DNA of 64,000 nt from Lutjanus erythropterus (GCA_020091685.1 CM034608.1:1607465-1671464), one strand, 5' to 3'; positions 12,935-24,211 are shown, counted from the stretch's first letter. Numbers and translations: made by a program. The notes: a model not told the origin generated them from the letters alone.

Positions 12935-13150
12935 AGAGGTGGAAGTAACTAAGTACAAATACTTACTACAATACTGTACTGTAGATCTATCAGATATCTG
13001 TTCTTAAGTATTTCTTTTTCTGACTTTTACTTTACTAACCCTAACCCTAACCCTAACCTCCTGTCTACATTCGAACACAAATAACTGTACTTTATACTCC
13101 TTACAGTTTCAAAACTGGCTCATTACTTTAGTTTTAATGCATTTGAAGGG
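12935..13150. repeat. dispersed 'AAGTA' teleost repeat interrupted by telomere-like repeats
   Basis: The sequence GAGGTGGAAGTAACTAAGTA... and the later ...CTGTACTTTATACTCCTTACA and AAAACTGGCTCATTACTTTA belong to a very common teleost repeat rich in AAGTA / TACTT words. The internal telomere-like tract is listed separately. Confidence 0.6.
13036..13058. repeat. short interstitial telomeric repeat
   Basis: Three complete TAACCC hexamers followed by TAACC (23 bp), the complement of vertebrate TTAGGG. It interrupts the AAGTA repeat at a point where related copies read through, as far as I can recall. Confidence 0.85.
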
Positions 13151-13270
13151 AATAGGGATGTAAACATGAACTGTGTCCTCCTCTTTTGAGCTGTAACATC
13201 TTCCATGAGTAGATGTGCACTTCCTTCTGCACAGTGATACAGTTGGGGTCGTAGTTTAGTAGAGAGAAAA
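13150..13270 (-). repeat. fragment of dispersed teleost repeat, reverse orientation
   Basis: The segment AGTAGATGTGCACTTCCTTC followed by TGCACAGTGATACAGTTGGGG matches, in reverse orientation, the central part of the same teleost family as 12070-12250 and 26615-27160. It abuts the Tc1-like relic that starts at 13273. Confidence 0.45.
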
Positions 13271-13272
13271 TA

Positions 13273-13490
13273 CACTCCTGGCCAAAAAAAAAGTCACACA
13301 TTCTAATATTTCCTTGGGCGCCTTTGCTTTGATTACACCATGCATTCTTCATGGCGTCATTTAGGTAAGCTTATGCAATGTCACAACATTTATTTCTGTC
13401 CAGAGCTGCATTAATTTTTCACCCAGATCTTGTATTGATGATAGGAGAGTTGGACCACTGTGTAAAGTCTTCTCCAGCACAGATAACATA
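13273..13490 (-). mobile_element. truncated Tc1/mariner-like transposon end
   Basis: It begins CACTCCTGGCCAAAAAAAAA just after a TA dinucleotide, a typical inverted-repeat start of a teleost Tc1-like element. The following bases, read on the minus strand, encode a decayed transposase C-terminus (about 13273-13352 and beyond) with stops. The distal end and the rest of the element are missing. The plus-strand open frame at 13378-13821 is an antisense artefact running out of it. Confidence 0.65.
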
Positions 13491-14399
13491 CTGTATCACA
13501 ACATGTGACTTGAGATTATTTCATAAAAACATTCACATTCTATATTTAAACCTGACTCGTCTTGTTGCACTTAACTGCCCAGAATGCTGTGTGTTGTTAC
13601 CACCACTCCTTAAAGACTGTCGCTTCCACAACCTTCCCAAGCGCTCAGATACATCACACAGACAACATTATAAAAACGTGTTTACAAGGACGTCAGCTGC
13701 TGATGATTTCCGAACAAACCGGTTTACAACTCTCTTTGACAACAGCTGCTTGTTAAAATCAGAGGATGATGGGAGTCAATGTGTGGCCCACATGTCATCA
13801 AACATCTTCACTGAGCTTTGACGCTCTTATCATCATGCATACATGTGCGGCGTTACATTTACAGGCATCTGATGGTTAAGAAGATCAAACCTGCTCCTGT
13901 CTTTGTGTCAGTTTTACACCAGCTGCTGGATAATTAGTAGAATGAGCTGTTAGGGTGTGTTAATTAAGCTTCTCTCAAAACTAGCATGGCACAGTGGTCT
14001 GATTAACCCGACAGGCCCTGGGGCCAAAGCGACTGCAGGCCTCTGGTGACCTGCAGGTAAATATTTAGATAAAGTGGATTTCTGCGAAATTGTTTTGTCA
14101 TAAATGTAATTTGCTACAAGTTTCATTGTGTTTATCATTTGTTCTCACATAGCAAAACTCTCATGGATGGTACACATGCTGTGAGACCAAACCAGAGCTA
14201 CAAGGAGTGAATATTGCACTTACAGTTGTACATTAAAACTGGTGATAAGAGCCAGACTGAAATAAAGCCTTAAAGCTCCAGAGTGCAAGCTTTACTGGCA
14301 GAATGTGGAGGAAATAGAAACAATATTTATATATATTTAAACTTGTTTTCATTAGTTAATAATCATCTGAAAATCAGTGTTTTAGTTACCTTGGCATGA

Positions 14400-14600
14400 A
14401 TCTTTGGATTACTGGTTCCCAACCTGGGGTCAGACCCCACTAGGAGTCACGGCTTCACAGTTGGTTGTAGCCCTTGGTTTTAAAGGTGTAAAACAGTGAT
14501 ACTCAACTTGGGCCCTTCAGACAAAATCTGGCCTGATAGTGTGTTAATTGGCCCTTCAATCATTTTCTATTTCACAATGAAAATAAATTGATTCACAGGA
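14400..14600. repeat. hAT-like fragments
   Basis: GGTTCCCAACCTGGGGTCAG at about 14412 and CAGTGATACTCAACTTGGGC at about 14494 resemble terminal segments of vertebrate hAT elements. No matching opposite ends or target duplications were found, so this is tentative. Confidence 0.35.
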
Positions 14601-15854
14601 TTTTTATTCCTTTGTTTACACATTAGTAAACATTCAATAATGTTGCTTTGTTAGTGGGAAGTTGAATTTTTGCCGCACAAAGAAGAACATAAAAGAATTT
14701 AAATATGCTGTTCATCCCATTCGTGGAAGGCAGATTATATTAATCCAACATTTGACTGACTGCATGATGGAAGAGATTCCAGTTATGTTTAATCTTATTA
14801 GAGCCAGACAGATTTTAGTCAGATATAATCAACCTGATATTGGCTTATCACAGCTATGTAGGTGTATCTGTTGTTTCATTTTATTTTATTTTATTTACAG
14901 AAAATAATGCAATATTTTGTGTTTTATTTGTTTTTTTATAGACAACATCTGATCATTTTCTTTATTTAAGTTCTGTTTATGTTTTTTTATTTCTAGTTAT
15001 TTATAATTATTAAAAGTACCAGTGAAAGTTTGCCGTTTCAGTGCCCTGATGTCGTTTTTGGATTTTATATAAATATCATCCAATATACTGATATCAGAAT
15101 GTTTTACTGCTAATATTTTTCTGCTCCAAACCTCAAGTATCAGTCAGGTTCAAATGTTTTGTAACTCTTTAAAATGTAAATGACACACTTTCAACTAAAC
15201 TGCAGCTGCTGCTATTAAATGGAGTAAAATATCTGATTTATCTGTCATTCATTCAGGCCTGGCATCAATCATTGTACCAAGTTAATTTAGTTAATAAGTC
15301 AGTTAATTTGAAAACAAAGAATTCCAAAGAAAGATGAGTTACTGGTATATTAATCTTTTCATTTTGTCCTATAATAGTAGTTATGTTTGTTTATTAACTG
15401 GTCCATCGCCTCCTGTCATTTTGCAAAAGTGGACTCCAGGAAAAGAAAGTTGAGTCTCTCTGGTGTGAGAAAACTCAAGTAAACTGAATGAAATTGTTAT
15501 TTTGAAAGTTTAGATTATTCTTTAAGATATAAACATAAAAAAATAATCTGACCAGGATAAAGGTGAAGACCTGAACATCAGCTGTATTCACAGAGCCTCA
15601 CTGTCTGCTGAACAGCCTCGTCCTGCGTTAGAACAGTGCAACCAAAGAGTTAGAAGAAGAAAAAAACAAAAACAAACAAACAAACAATAAAGACAACACC
15701 AAAAGTTCCTAACAATAAATTAAATTAACAGTAAATAATCTGCACAGAATTTAAACTGCTGGTTTTACACAAAGCTCAGTGGTTATTTTGTCACTATTTG
15801 TGTTAATTATACACTTTATCAGTTGTTCTGCACTGTTAGTGAAATATCAATAAG

Positions 15855-15985
15855 ATATGCAAGTTCTGTTGCCACTGTATGTTCTTCAACATTAGGAAGG
15901 GAAGGTGAGACAAGATGTTTGTGCTCTGCAAAATCACAGCTGATTGTCACTAAATCCTCCACACTGCTCCTTTAAGGCTGTGGTC
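15855..15985. repeat. dispersed repeat tail (family also at 29000-29175)
   Basis: It ends in CACTAAATCCTCCACACTGC followed by TCCTTTAA, and carries GGAAGGGAAGGTGAGACAAG upstream. The copy at 29000-29175 shows the same order of motifs. Confidence 0.5.
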
Positions 15986-16132
15986 TTATTTCTTTTACCT
16001 GAATTTTCTAAAAGTGCTAAATGAGTAAAAATCATTATTATTATTATTAGTAGTAGTAGTAGTAAAATTAATTAATTCATGTCAATAAAAGAAAAGAGGT
16101 GTTAACTGCCGTTGCCTTATAACTTAAGTCAC

Positions 16133-16414
16133 TAGAGCTGCAACAATTAACTGATTAACAGACTAGGTGTGTTGATAATCGTTTTGATCATTTTTTTTTT
16201 TTTAAGAAAAAAATGTCCAAATTCGTAAATATTTTCTGGTGTCTTTACTCCTCTGACTGTAAACTGAATATTTTTAAGTTGTGGACAAAACAAGACACTT
16301 GAGGACATCATCTTGGACTTTGGGAAGCACTGACTGACATTTTATGGACCAAACAACTAACTGAGAACATGATCGCCAGATTTATCAATAATGAAAAAGT
16401 CAGCTGCATCCCTA
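16133..16414. mobile_element. non-autonomous hAT-like element
   Basis: The left end TAGAGCTGCAACAATTAACT and the right end ...CAGCTGCATCCCTA form an imperfect inverted pair (TAGRGCTGCA / TAGGGATGCA). The flanks carry AACTTAAG (16121-16128) and AACTTGAG (16415-16422), a 7/8 match, but four bases separate the left copy from the element, so the duplication is not clean. No coding capacity. Confidence 0.5.
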
Positions 16415-16867
16415 AACTTGAGATATTTCTTCATACTAAATACAGATATATAAGATATGATGCACTGTATGTGACTTCAGTTTGCTGTTGTAGGTCACCT
16501 GTGTCTCTCATCCTTGCAGCAGCTCTGCACTCCTGACCTGCAGTTTTCTGTTATTGGTGAGTTTCAGCTTCTGACCACAGGGCGTCAGGATTGTCTGCTG
16601 TACGGAGGAGGATCCAGTCTACTTTTCAAAAATAGGAAAGAATGGTTTTGATTTTCTGTCTGAACGTATTCATATTATGACCTTGTTCAAAATATCTGAA
16701 TCTGATGAAAGGAACTGAATAACTACCTACTTCTTCAGATACAGATCCTCACTCAAACACAGCATGAATGTTTAATGCTGTTACATACAGCATGTTTCAG
16801 AGAGGTGTGGAGAAACTATCAAAATGCAGGATCATCCTCAGTCTCACAAAACAACTTTCATTCATGA

Positions 16868-17125
16868 AAATGAGACATTTAAATGTAACACTTTATGTCT
16901 ATAATGCATGATATTTATGAGCATACTATAGCAATGTATGATATGGTTATAACACATAAATATCCATATGCTTTATAACAAAAAAAAATAGCACATATGA
17001 AGTATTATCTTTTCACTCAGTTACATTTGATGATCATAGTATAGTATCGTTCTCATAGTTGTAATAGATTATAACCACTACATAATTCATTATAAACACT
17101 GTTATAATACATACAATGCATTATT
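16868..17125. repeat. AT-rich dispersed repeat with internal symmetry (family of 46785-47325)
   Basis: AACACTTTATGTCTATAATG at the left, and repeated words ATAATGCAT, TTATGAGCATA and TTATAATACAT, match the longer repeat at 46785-47325. The family is common in teleosts; ends are uncertain. Confidence 0.45.
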
Positions 17126-17679
17126 TTTCTCCCAATAAGTTCAAATTTTAAGATGTGTGTTATGTTATTTCATTTTTTATTCCATGATTGTTGTTCTTGA
17201 ATAAAAACATATTTACATGTCTTCATTTACTCTTTTGAAATCTGCTTTTTTCCATTTGAAATCTTATTTTATTCTAAAATCTTTGACAGTTCCTTCACAA
17301 ACTTTGAATTTGTTTCAAACATTTGAGTCAAACGTGTGGTTGAATATACACGACTGCCTGTCTCATTGCTGTCTTAACAATGTTGTTTTAAGGCTACCTA
17401 TATATATTTTTGTGATGTCCCATTATTATTATTAAAAATCTGAATGGTTCTTCTACATAATCTCTCTTCCTCTAAAAAAGAAATGATAGCTTTACTGTTA
17501 CTGTTACTTTACTGTTCCTACCCATACACACTGTGTATATATGATAAATATATAACTGTGAGAGATTAGACTGACTGTATCTGGTTCCTCTGATATATTT
17601 GTAAAGATCTGGAACTCTTTCAGGAGTATCATCTGTCACACTGTTTTACAAGATATCTTTTGGTGTGCTAATTTCTTTT

Positions 17680-18140
17680 TGTAATTAATCATCTTGCTTG
17701 GTAATTGCCTAATATATTATGGTTTTATGTTTTATATCAGCCAGAGGACAGCTCTGACGTAGAATGTGTCTCTCGCGCCTCGTCAATTAAACATGACCCG
17801 CGCATCTTTCAGTATTTAATTTCTCTTTGTTAATTAAACCTCTTGTCGTCATACATGAGACAACACAGATCAGCCAGCTGATGAATGCTGCTCTTATTGC
17901 TCCTCGCTCAGCTGATCTCAGGCCTGCCTGCGGAGCAGAGCTGATCAACGTGTGGACGTTTATTTAAACTGCCGGAGGTCAGATCTGTACGTTCACACCG
18001 ACGTGATGTTACCTGTGTGAATTAACATGAATGTGACAAATCAGACTCATCATGCAAATTCACAATCAGGCTGCACGTGCACAGATCGGATCTCAGATTG
18101 ATAAACATATTTCATATCCTTTGTAAATTCAACACAACAT
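17680..18140. promoter_or_regulatory. candidate upstream regulatory block of lmx1b
   Basis: About 1.4-1.9 kb before the lmx1b start lies a non-repetitive block with several homeodomain-type cores: TAATTAAT at 17682, CAATTAA at 17784 and TAATTAAA at 17831. It also has CpG-containing segments (TCTCGCGCCTCG, CCCGCGCATC) unlike the AT-rich surroundings. This composition is typical of conserved non-coding elements, but conservation cannot be judged from one sequence. Confidence 0.3.
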
Positions 18141-18475
18141 CAGTCACATGTCCAAACACCCCGAACACGTGGAACTAAAACGACTCACATGACATGTAAA
18201 ATATTTCAGCGTAAATGTCCTTAATAATTCATCACATTTTAATCTCAATAAAATGTTTCCACGAGGAGAAAAACCTTATAGTGTGTTTGTACACACAGTA
18301 TCAACAGAGAGATCGTAGGATATTTGATATTTGAATAATTTGATATACGTTTTTCTACTTATTTAGAATTTTTATATTTAATTTGAGTTAAATATTCAAT
18401 ACATTATAATTCTTAACCCATACGTACAAATTGCAGGTGTCCAGTCAGGGGTTCAGGGTGGTCTAAATGCTTCCA

Positions 18476-18494
18476 TTATTATTATTATTATGTG

Positions 18495-18534
<40 letters not shown>

Positions 18535-18535
18535 T
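18476..18535. repeat. (ATT)n microsatellite
   Basis: Trinucleotide ATT repeats with one GTGTGTT interruption near 18491-18498. Confidence 0.95.
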
Positions 18536-18677
18536 ACGAAAAGATCACCATGTTAATGAGGACAAAAAATAAGCCAATACATGCAGTAGAGTTAATTTCA
18601 CACATTCGGTTTGGTCAAACGAAAACAGCACAAGAGTTCAACCCAGCACGTGTTCTGTCCCAGATGACCAGTGGTTG

Positions 18678-18679
18678 GG

Positions 18680-18719
<40 letters not shown>

Positions 18720-18722
18720 GTG
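18678..18722. repeat. (GT)n microsatellite
   Basis: Sixteen or so GT dinucleotides with a single GC step near 18714. Confidence 0.95.
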
Positions 18723-19161
18723 TAATAATCCTTTCATTTTATTGTTTTTGCAGTCGTCAAATAGAAAAAATGCTGAGTCTAAACATACTGGAATCAGCCT
18801 TTAAAATATTATGTAGATTTTAAATTGTGATGTCAAAACAACACAAACAAAACAAAATAAATAAATAAATAAATAAACGAACAAACAAACAAAAAGACCA
18901 GAAAAAAAATCCAGAAGAGGAAAAGTGTCCAGCCAGTGGAAATGTTTTAATGGAGCACAACAACAATAATCCTCTGGTAAAATCAGGAGTTGTTTGATTG
19001 GATGTTACCTGTTTTAAATACACTTATTGTGTGTGTGGATATTTGATTTGATTCCAGATGATACATTTAGCATCAATTTAACATTAATTCATAAATCAAA
19101 AGAAAATGTTTACATCATGTCAATAGATTAGTAAATTACAGGAATATAATGACCACAGGAA

Positions 19162-19200
19162 TATAAAGTTAGCAGTGTGAGAGCAGTGAGGCTCTGAGGA
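19162..19200 (+). promoter_or_regulatory. lmx1b: candidate lmx1b core promoter (TATA-like)
   Basis: TATAAAG at 19162-19168 is followed about 30 bp later by GAGGCTCTGAGGA (19188-19200), where transcription could begin. The composition changes from AT-rich to GC- and CpG-rich at about 19200, consistent with the start of a 5' exon. This is a motif-based proposal only. Confidence 0.35.
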
Positions 19201-19232
19201 CTGACCGAGCAGCTGCCGCTGGAGGCGGATCC

Positions 19233-19445
19233 ATGCGGAGGAGAGAGCGCGCTGTGCGGAGGGCAGGGGGACTTGTGGAGGGGGGCGGGGGAGGGCTTCT
19301 GTCCCCGCTGTTCTTTGAGAGAGGAGGCTCCGGCTCAGGATGGCACATCGAGTTCAGGACTGCTGGAGCCTTTTCACCCCGTACATCTGGATTTACAGCT
19401 GCTGATGCCTTCTTTCCTCCCCTGCCTGTCTTTCTTGGACACTGA
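19233..19445 (+). other. upstream open reading frame in the lmx1b 5' UTR
   Basis: A 70-codon frame starts at the ATG at 19233 and stops 131 bp before the lmx1b start. Its start context (tccATGc) is weak. The peptide is Arg-, Gly- and Phe-rich with no domain, so it is likely regulatory at most. It lies in the GC-rich leader, so its composition need not reflect coding selection. Confidence 0.4.
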
Positions 19446-19575
19446 GAACTTGTGAAGGTTGAACTTTGCGGATTTAAAGAAGTCCGTGTCAGAGGGGACT
19501 GAGGGCTGAGACGGAGCTCACGGTGAGACGGCCGGGACCCGAGCAGCAGCTGAGTGTTTATCATAAAAATAAAAG

Positions 19576-19642
19576 ATGCTGAACGACATTAAAATCGAGG
19601 ACCGTCTGCGGACTGATGCGAGCTCTCTGGATGATCTGATCG
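19576..19642 (+). CDS. lmx1b: lmx1b exon 1 coding part (N-terminus)
   Basis: Lmx1b is a nuclear LIM-homeodomain transcription factor; in vertebrates it patterns dorsal limb or fin, kidney podocytes, anterior eye, the isthmic organiser and serotonergic and dopaminergic neurons. The exon reads MLNDIKIEDRLRTDASSLDD then LI and one base of a Gly codon, ending at donor gtgagt (19643). ML(D/N)-IKIE is the conserved LMX1 start. ATG 19576 has A at -3, and an in-frame TAA at 19570-19572 excludes an upstream extension. The 'LIGGD' junction to exon 2 matches 'LLGSD' of mammalian LMX1B as I recall it. N3-D4, where other family members have Asp-Gly, is a small departure. LMX1 family is secure; lmx1b rests on the synteny with mvb12b. 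Confidence 0.9.
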
Positions 19643-20761
19643 GTGAGTTCAGTTTTCTGTCTCCACCAACTCCAGCAGTCCAGTCTGTGATCAGCCTGGA
19701 CACAAGACTTCTTCAGTTTGACAAAGTGTCAACTTTGATTCAAAACGTGAAATGATGATATTCTCAGTCTGTTTTCAGTTATGATATCAATTCATTTCTT
19801 GTTTCTGTTGTTTAGTTGTTCATTTTCTTTCCATTCGCTGTTGCTGCAACCGATTTGAAAATGTCTTTTTTTTATTTTTTAGGCTATTCAGTTCAGTTTG
19901 ATATCACTGCTTCTAATATGAGCCTATAACTAGATTTTTTCTCTTCTAATGTTGATTTTATTAGATTTATTTATTTTGGTTTAATCAGGGCCAGACAGTT
20001 CAAAGTGAAAAACTCTTTTTGAGGACAGATTTTTGTTACAGATGGATTTCTACTCGGCTAACATCTATATAATAATAATTAAGGACCGAGCAAAAGCCGA
20101 TCACATCAGTCTTTATTAAAACAGTATTTGTATGTTTATTCTTCTTCGTCAGCTTCACACTGACTGTGCAGCTTCCTCCTCGTTTTCCTGTTTTTTAAAT
20201 TTTTTTTCTATTTACTTTCTACATTTCCTGGTATGATTTTAGGGGAGTTTATGGTTATTTTTGTTGGAGCCTATTTTTTTTTATTTTATATGTATTTAAA
20301 CAGGAATTAATAATTTCAGCTGAATTAAGTTTTACATCCAGCTGTTTTAAACCTGCATCAAACGTTATAATATAGCTTTTCTATATTATAGGATAATTAT
20401 TAATTCATATTTAGGCTACAAAATGAAAACAGGGGACTTGGCGCGTGTATATTTGCACACTAAACTGTTTTCGTAATAACGTGGGGACAGTAATTCCTGC
20501 CTGGATTGTGTCCACAGCCGAGGGGTTTTATTTGTAAATGTAGTGAATGCTCAGGCCTATATGGAAATATGACTGATGTTTGCTGTCACCATGGTGATTA
20601 TGAGGTGACGTCGGCCCTGACATAAAGGCCACATGGATGCAAATGAATGATAGCGTTATCTTTTCTCTTCACTGTATTGTAATGGAGAGAAAGAAAAGTG
20701 CAGCCAACTCCGGAAAAATAGTGTTCATTTTATTGACTTATTCATATGACACGTTCAATGG

Positions 20762-20962
20762 AAGAAAACAAACAAACAAAACAAAAAAAAAACAAAAAAC
20801 AAACAAAAAAACAGTACAATTAAACAAGAGAAGACAGAGTGAAACCCCCGAACCTTCATATAAAAAACGACCAGGATAAAATGAATTCTTTCACCCAACA
20901 AAACAAAACAAAATAAAACAAAACAAAACAAAACAAAACAAAACAAAACAAAACAAAACATG
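20762..20962. repeat. A-rich region with (AAAAC)n microsatellite
   Basis: Mixed AAAC/AAAAAC tracts at 20766-20815 are followed by a regular AAAAC array at about 20896-20960 (roughly 12 units). Confidence 0.9.
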
Positions 20963-23263
20963 AAACACTCTGCCATAGTTTGATTTTGATTTTTTCATGT
21001 TCTGTCTGTGAAATAATAAATTTTATTCAAATAGTGCCTTTTACAATACATTTTCACAAGATGCTTCACAGAATAAAAATAACAATAACAGGAATCACGG
21101 AGGCGCTGAATATTAAAACATCATCAATAAATAATATAAAGAAGAAAGAATAAAACATAAAAACAAGTAAAATAAGGGAGATATGCAGAAAGCGAGAAGA
21201 GAAATATCAGCCTACAGCTTTAAAAATGACATTTTAAAATCCAGTAGCGACCTGTTCCTCTGCTGATCCACAGACCTCACTCTGAACAATTTTTATTGGT
21301 GCTTTCTGCAGGCCAAAAAACTTCTATAATAAAACATACATTTCTATCTGCATGGCTGGATTACATTTTGGCAACTGCGATTTTATTTTCTTATAATTTG
21401 AGAGAACTGATCCTTTAGGACACAGCTGTATGAGAGCGGGCCGTCAGGTCACACTTTTTGCTTTCACTTCAATTTCTAGGTCTCAGTACATCACAGTCAC
21501 TCATTTATCATATTAAAAGAAATAATAAAGGTTTGTTCATAAATGTATAATCTGAATATTTTTATACTTTTCACTTTAACCCTTAAATGCATCTGACTGG
21601 CTGCGGGGGAGGGTTTTAAACTTTACATAATGAAAAACACTGAAGGGAGGGTGGGTCGAGTAGTCAGGTCATGTGACTTCATAAAAATATTCTAAAAATA
21701 TATTCTAAAAATATACTCCTAATAATTTGTATCAAAGTCCAAGATGGCAGCGTCCCTGGACAGAGACACTGACCTGACACTGAGCAGGGTGCTTTTATCT
21801 ATTTTTTATTTTTTTGTATTTAATCAATTTGGGACCTGATTTTGTTTTAGAAAATTGATTTTTAGACATGTTTCTATATGTATATTTTTCTTGAAAAATA
21901 ATGAATTACATTTTCACAACCTTGATAATCAGATATTAAATGTCTGTATTTATGTCTGTATCTTATTGCCCAAATTAAAAAAAAACAAAACAGATATAAT
22001 TGATTATAATAAGTATAAGCATAATCATAATAAGTCAGATATACTTATGTTTTGAGGCCTATACTCTACAGATAACCAACATATGATATGTATAATAAGC
22101 AGGTGTGAAATATGAATCACTCTTTTTTAATCTTAAATATATATTAATGTTAAATTTATGTCCTAACTGAGATTCAGAGTGTAATTTGGAAACTAAAGAT
22201 CATATTCTGAAATGTGTTTATCTTAGATAATTAGAAAATAGCAATTAATTGATTTTCGACATTTTTTATATGTGCTTGCCCATTTAAGGGTCAATATAGG
22301 GTTATAGATGGTGAAGAACAGAATGAAGTTGCCTTGTCAGTTGTCAAACTATGTGAGGTCTGAATGATATTAAGCAGAGGCTTTTCACACTCATTTTTGC
22401 AGTTAAAAATCAGATTTTTTAGACAGATGTTTTTGTGTATTATCAATATATTCCAGCCTCACCGCCCTGAGAATTATGTTGGGTGGTGTTCTGCCATTGT
22501 TGGTCTTTCATCTGTAATTTCAAACCTCATTAACAGCATTCATTATGTGCTTCCTTCTGTCTTTATTTTCTTCCTTCTGTTTGCATATTCCTACAAAGAG
22601 ATATTTTATCATTAAAAATCCTTTACTAATTAAAGGCTTATTACGTGCCCTCCTGTGTATTTTAAACATTTTGTGGCCACATCATTTCTAACAATTTAAT
22701 TACTAATAATACTGTGTGTAACAGTATATCAACACATACACACTGTTATTTAAATATTGCATAGCAACCACCAACTTTAGCAGCTAGCAAAGTCAGCTTC
22801 TGTAGCACTGCGGCTGAATAATGAACATTGGGACTTCCTCCCCTGGAGTGACATATGTATTTTAGCTAGCTACATCAAAGCTAGCTATAGTACAGGATTA
22901 AAAGACACTTTTTCTCTCCACTAGTCTGTGCAAAAATAACATAACTGAACAAACTTTCTTATCACAGTGTTCTTGCATAAATAACAGCATTTATTTTTTT
23001 TTACTTTTATGGTTGAAAAATATGAAAATTGTTCTCACCTCAAATTCAGTGACATATTATAATGTCTAGAACAAAGTGATGAATGATGACAGTGAGTTGC
23101 ACATGCAACTGTTAGACTCAGATAGCATCATCTGGTGTTGGAGATAAAAGCAGTGTGACAACCTATCCATGTGACGAGATGTCCCGTTTCATCTTGTAAC
23201 CACAGACACACAGTCCATGTGAATGCAGGACCAATAATTAATTCTGTCAGTGTTTCCTTAGGA

Positions 23264-23444
23264 CAGTGGCTCCAAAACTAGGGGGCCATAGAGCCACTGC
23301 AGGGAGGGTGTGAATGACCAGGGCAGAAACTTGAATCTTTTTTATTAGTTGCTTCCCAAATTATGGTTAATGATTATAATAACTGTGAGGTGGTGGGGGG
23401 CTTCTGAGAAAGAAAAAGAAAAAGAAGAAGTTTGGGAACCACTG
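23264..23444. mobile_element. non-autonomous hAT element with perfect 8-bp target duplication
   Basis: The left end CAGTGGCTCCAAAACT and the right end AGTTTGGGAACCACTG are the inverted termini typical of vertebrate hAT elements. Direct 8-bp duplications CCTTAGGA flank it at 23256-23263 and 23445-23452. The 181-bp body has no coding sequence and contains an (AGAAAA)n-like patch before the right end. It lies in lmx1b intron 1. Confidence 0.9.
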
Positions 23445-23471
23445 CCTTAGGATGTTACATACATGAATGTA

Positions 23472-23850
23472 CAAGGTCTCCATAAAGTCTCTTTACAATT
23501 TAACAAATTTATTACAAAAGCAAATGAATAGACAAATCTGTGGAAGTTATTACAAAATGAAAAGTAGATATTGGAGTTTTTTTTGCCTCATTTAATACAC
23601 CTCTATATGGGCACCATTAGTTGCATGAAGCACATCAAGACGGTACTCGATTTCTTGCCATGTTCACTGTAGCACAGCCTCATCAATGGTGGCAATGGCA
23701 TCAGTGATCCTTTGCTTCATTTGTGAAGCATGAATGTGATTAAAAACTTTGATAACCACTGAGTACGTAGAACAAATCTGATTAACATATCTCATCAATT
23801 GCTTTTGTAATAAATTTTTTAAATTGTAAAAAGACTTTGTGGACAGCCTG
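23472..23850 (-). mobile_element. mariner-type DNA transposon relic
   Basis: Imperfect inverted ends of about 30 bp (left CAAGGTCTCCATAAAGTCTC; right in reverse complement CAGGCTGTCCACAAAGTCTT) are flanked by TA at 23470-23471 and 23851-23852. On the minus strand a short stretch at about 23600-23665 reads (W/-)QEIEYRLDVLHATNGAHIE, the typical C-terminus of one DDE transposase group in this superfamily. Only this tail survives, so the copy is an internally deleted, non-autonomous relic. It ends 174 bp before lmx1b exon 2. Confidence 0.85.
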
Positions 23851-24024
23851 TATATATAAGGTTTTTGGTGGTAAACTGTATAATGTGCAGTAATGAGTCT
23901 GACCTCCTGAGCCCTGTGTTCACCTCCTCCTCTCTGCTTTTACATTAATCATTCTGCGACAGCTCATGAGGCAGCCGTAAGGCCGACTGCACACTTAAAG
24001 GTTTTCTCCTCTCATGTCTTCCAG

Positions 24025-24211
24025 GAGGTGACTCCCCACAGCAGGCCGTATGTTCCGGCTGCACGCGGATCATCTCAGACCGCTTCCTGATGCGGGTCAA
24101 CGATGCGTCCTGGCACGAGGAGTGTCTGCAATGCACCGCTTGTCAGCAGCCACTCACCTCCACCTGCTACTGCAGGGACACCAAACTGTACTGCAGGACA
24201 GACTACCAGAG
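24025..24211 (+). CDS. lmx1b: lmx1b exon 2 (first LIM domain)
   Basis: Acceptor tcttccag (AG at 24023-24024); donor gtaaga at 24212. It joins in frame to exon 1 (G|GA = Gly23) and ends after two bases of a codon. The encoded segment holds a complete LIM1 double zinc finger. Predicted zinc ligands, numbered from Met1, are C32, C35, H53, C56 for the first finger and C59, C62, C79, D82 for the second, with spacing C-x2-C-x17-H-x2-C-x2-C-x2-C-x16-C-x2-D as expected. The motif [20 protein letters not shown] is nearly the vertebrate LMX1B sequence and fits LMX1A less well. LIM domains of this class bind the cofactor LDB1. The 3' end of this exon has been copied several times into the adjacent intron (24265-24540). 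Confidence 0.95.

Larger units (their letters stand above)
19643..24024 (+). other. lmx1b: lmx1b intron 1
   Basis: A 4,382-bp GT-AG intron splitting the Gly23 codon after its first base. It contains an A-rich/(AAAAC)n region, a hAT element and a mariner-type relic (listed separately). The two transposons lie within 175-760 bp of exon 2. No further exon is seen in it. Confidence 0.9.

Noticed and set aside
13378-13821. 147-codon plus-strand open frame
   Set aside because: Its first part is antisense to the Tc1-like relic (13273-13490); the remainder has no domain and no splice-site support.
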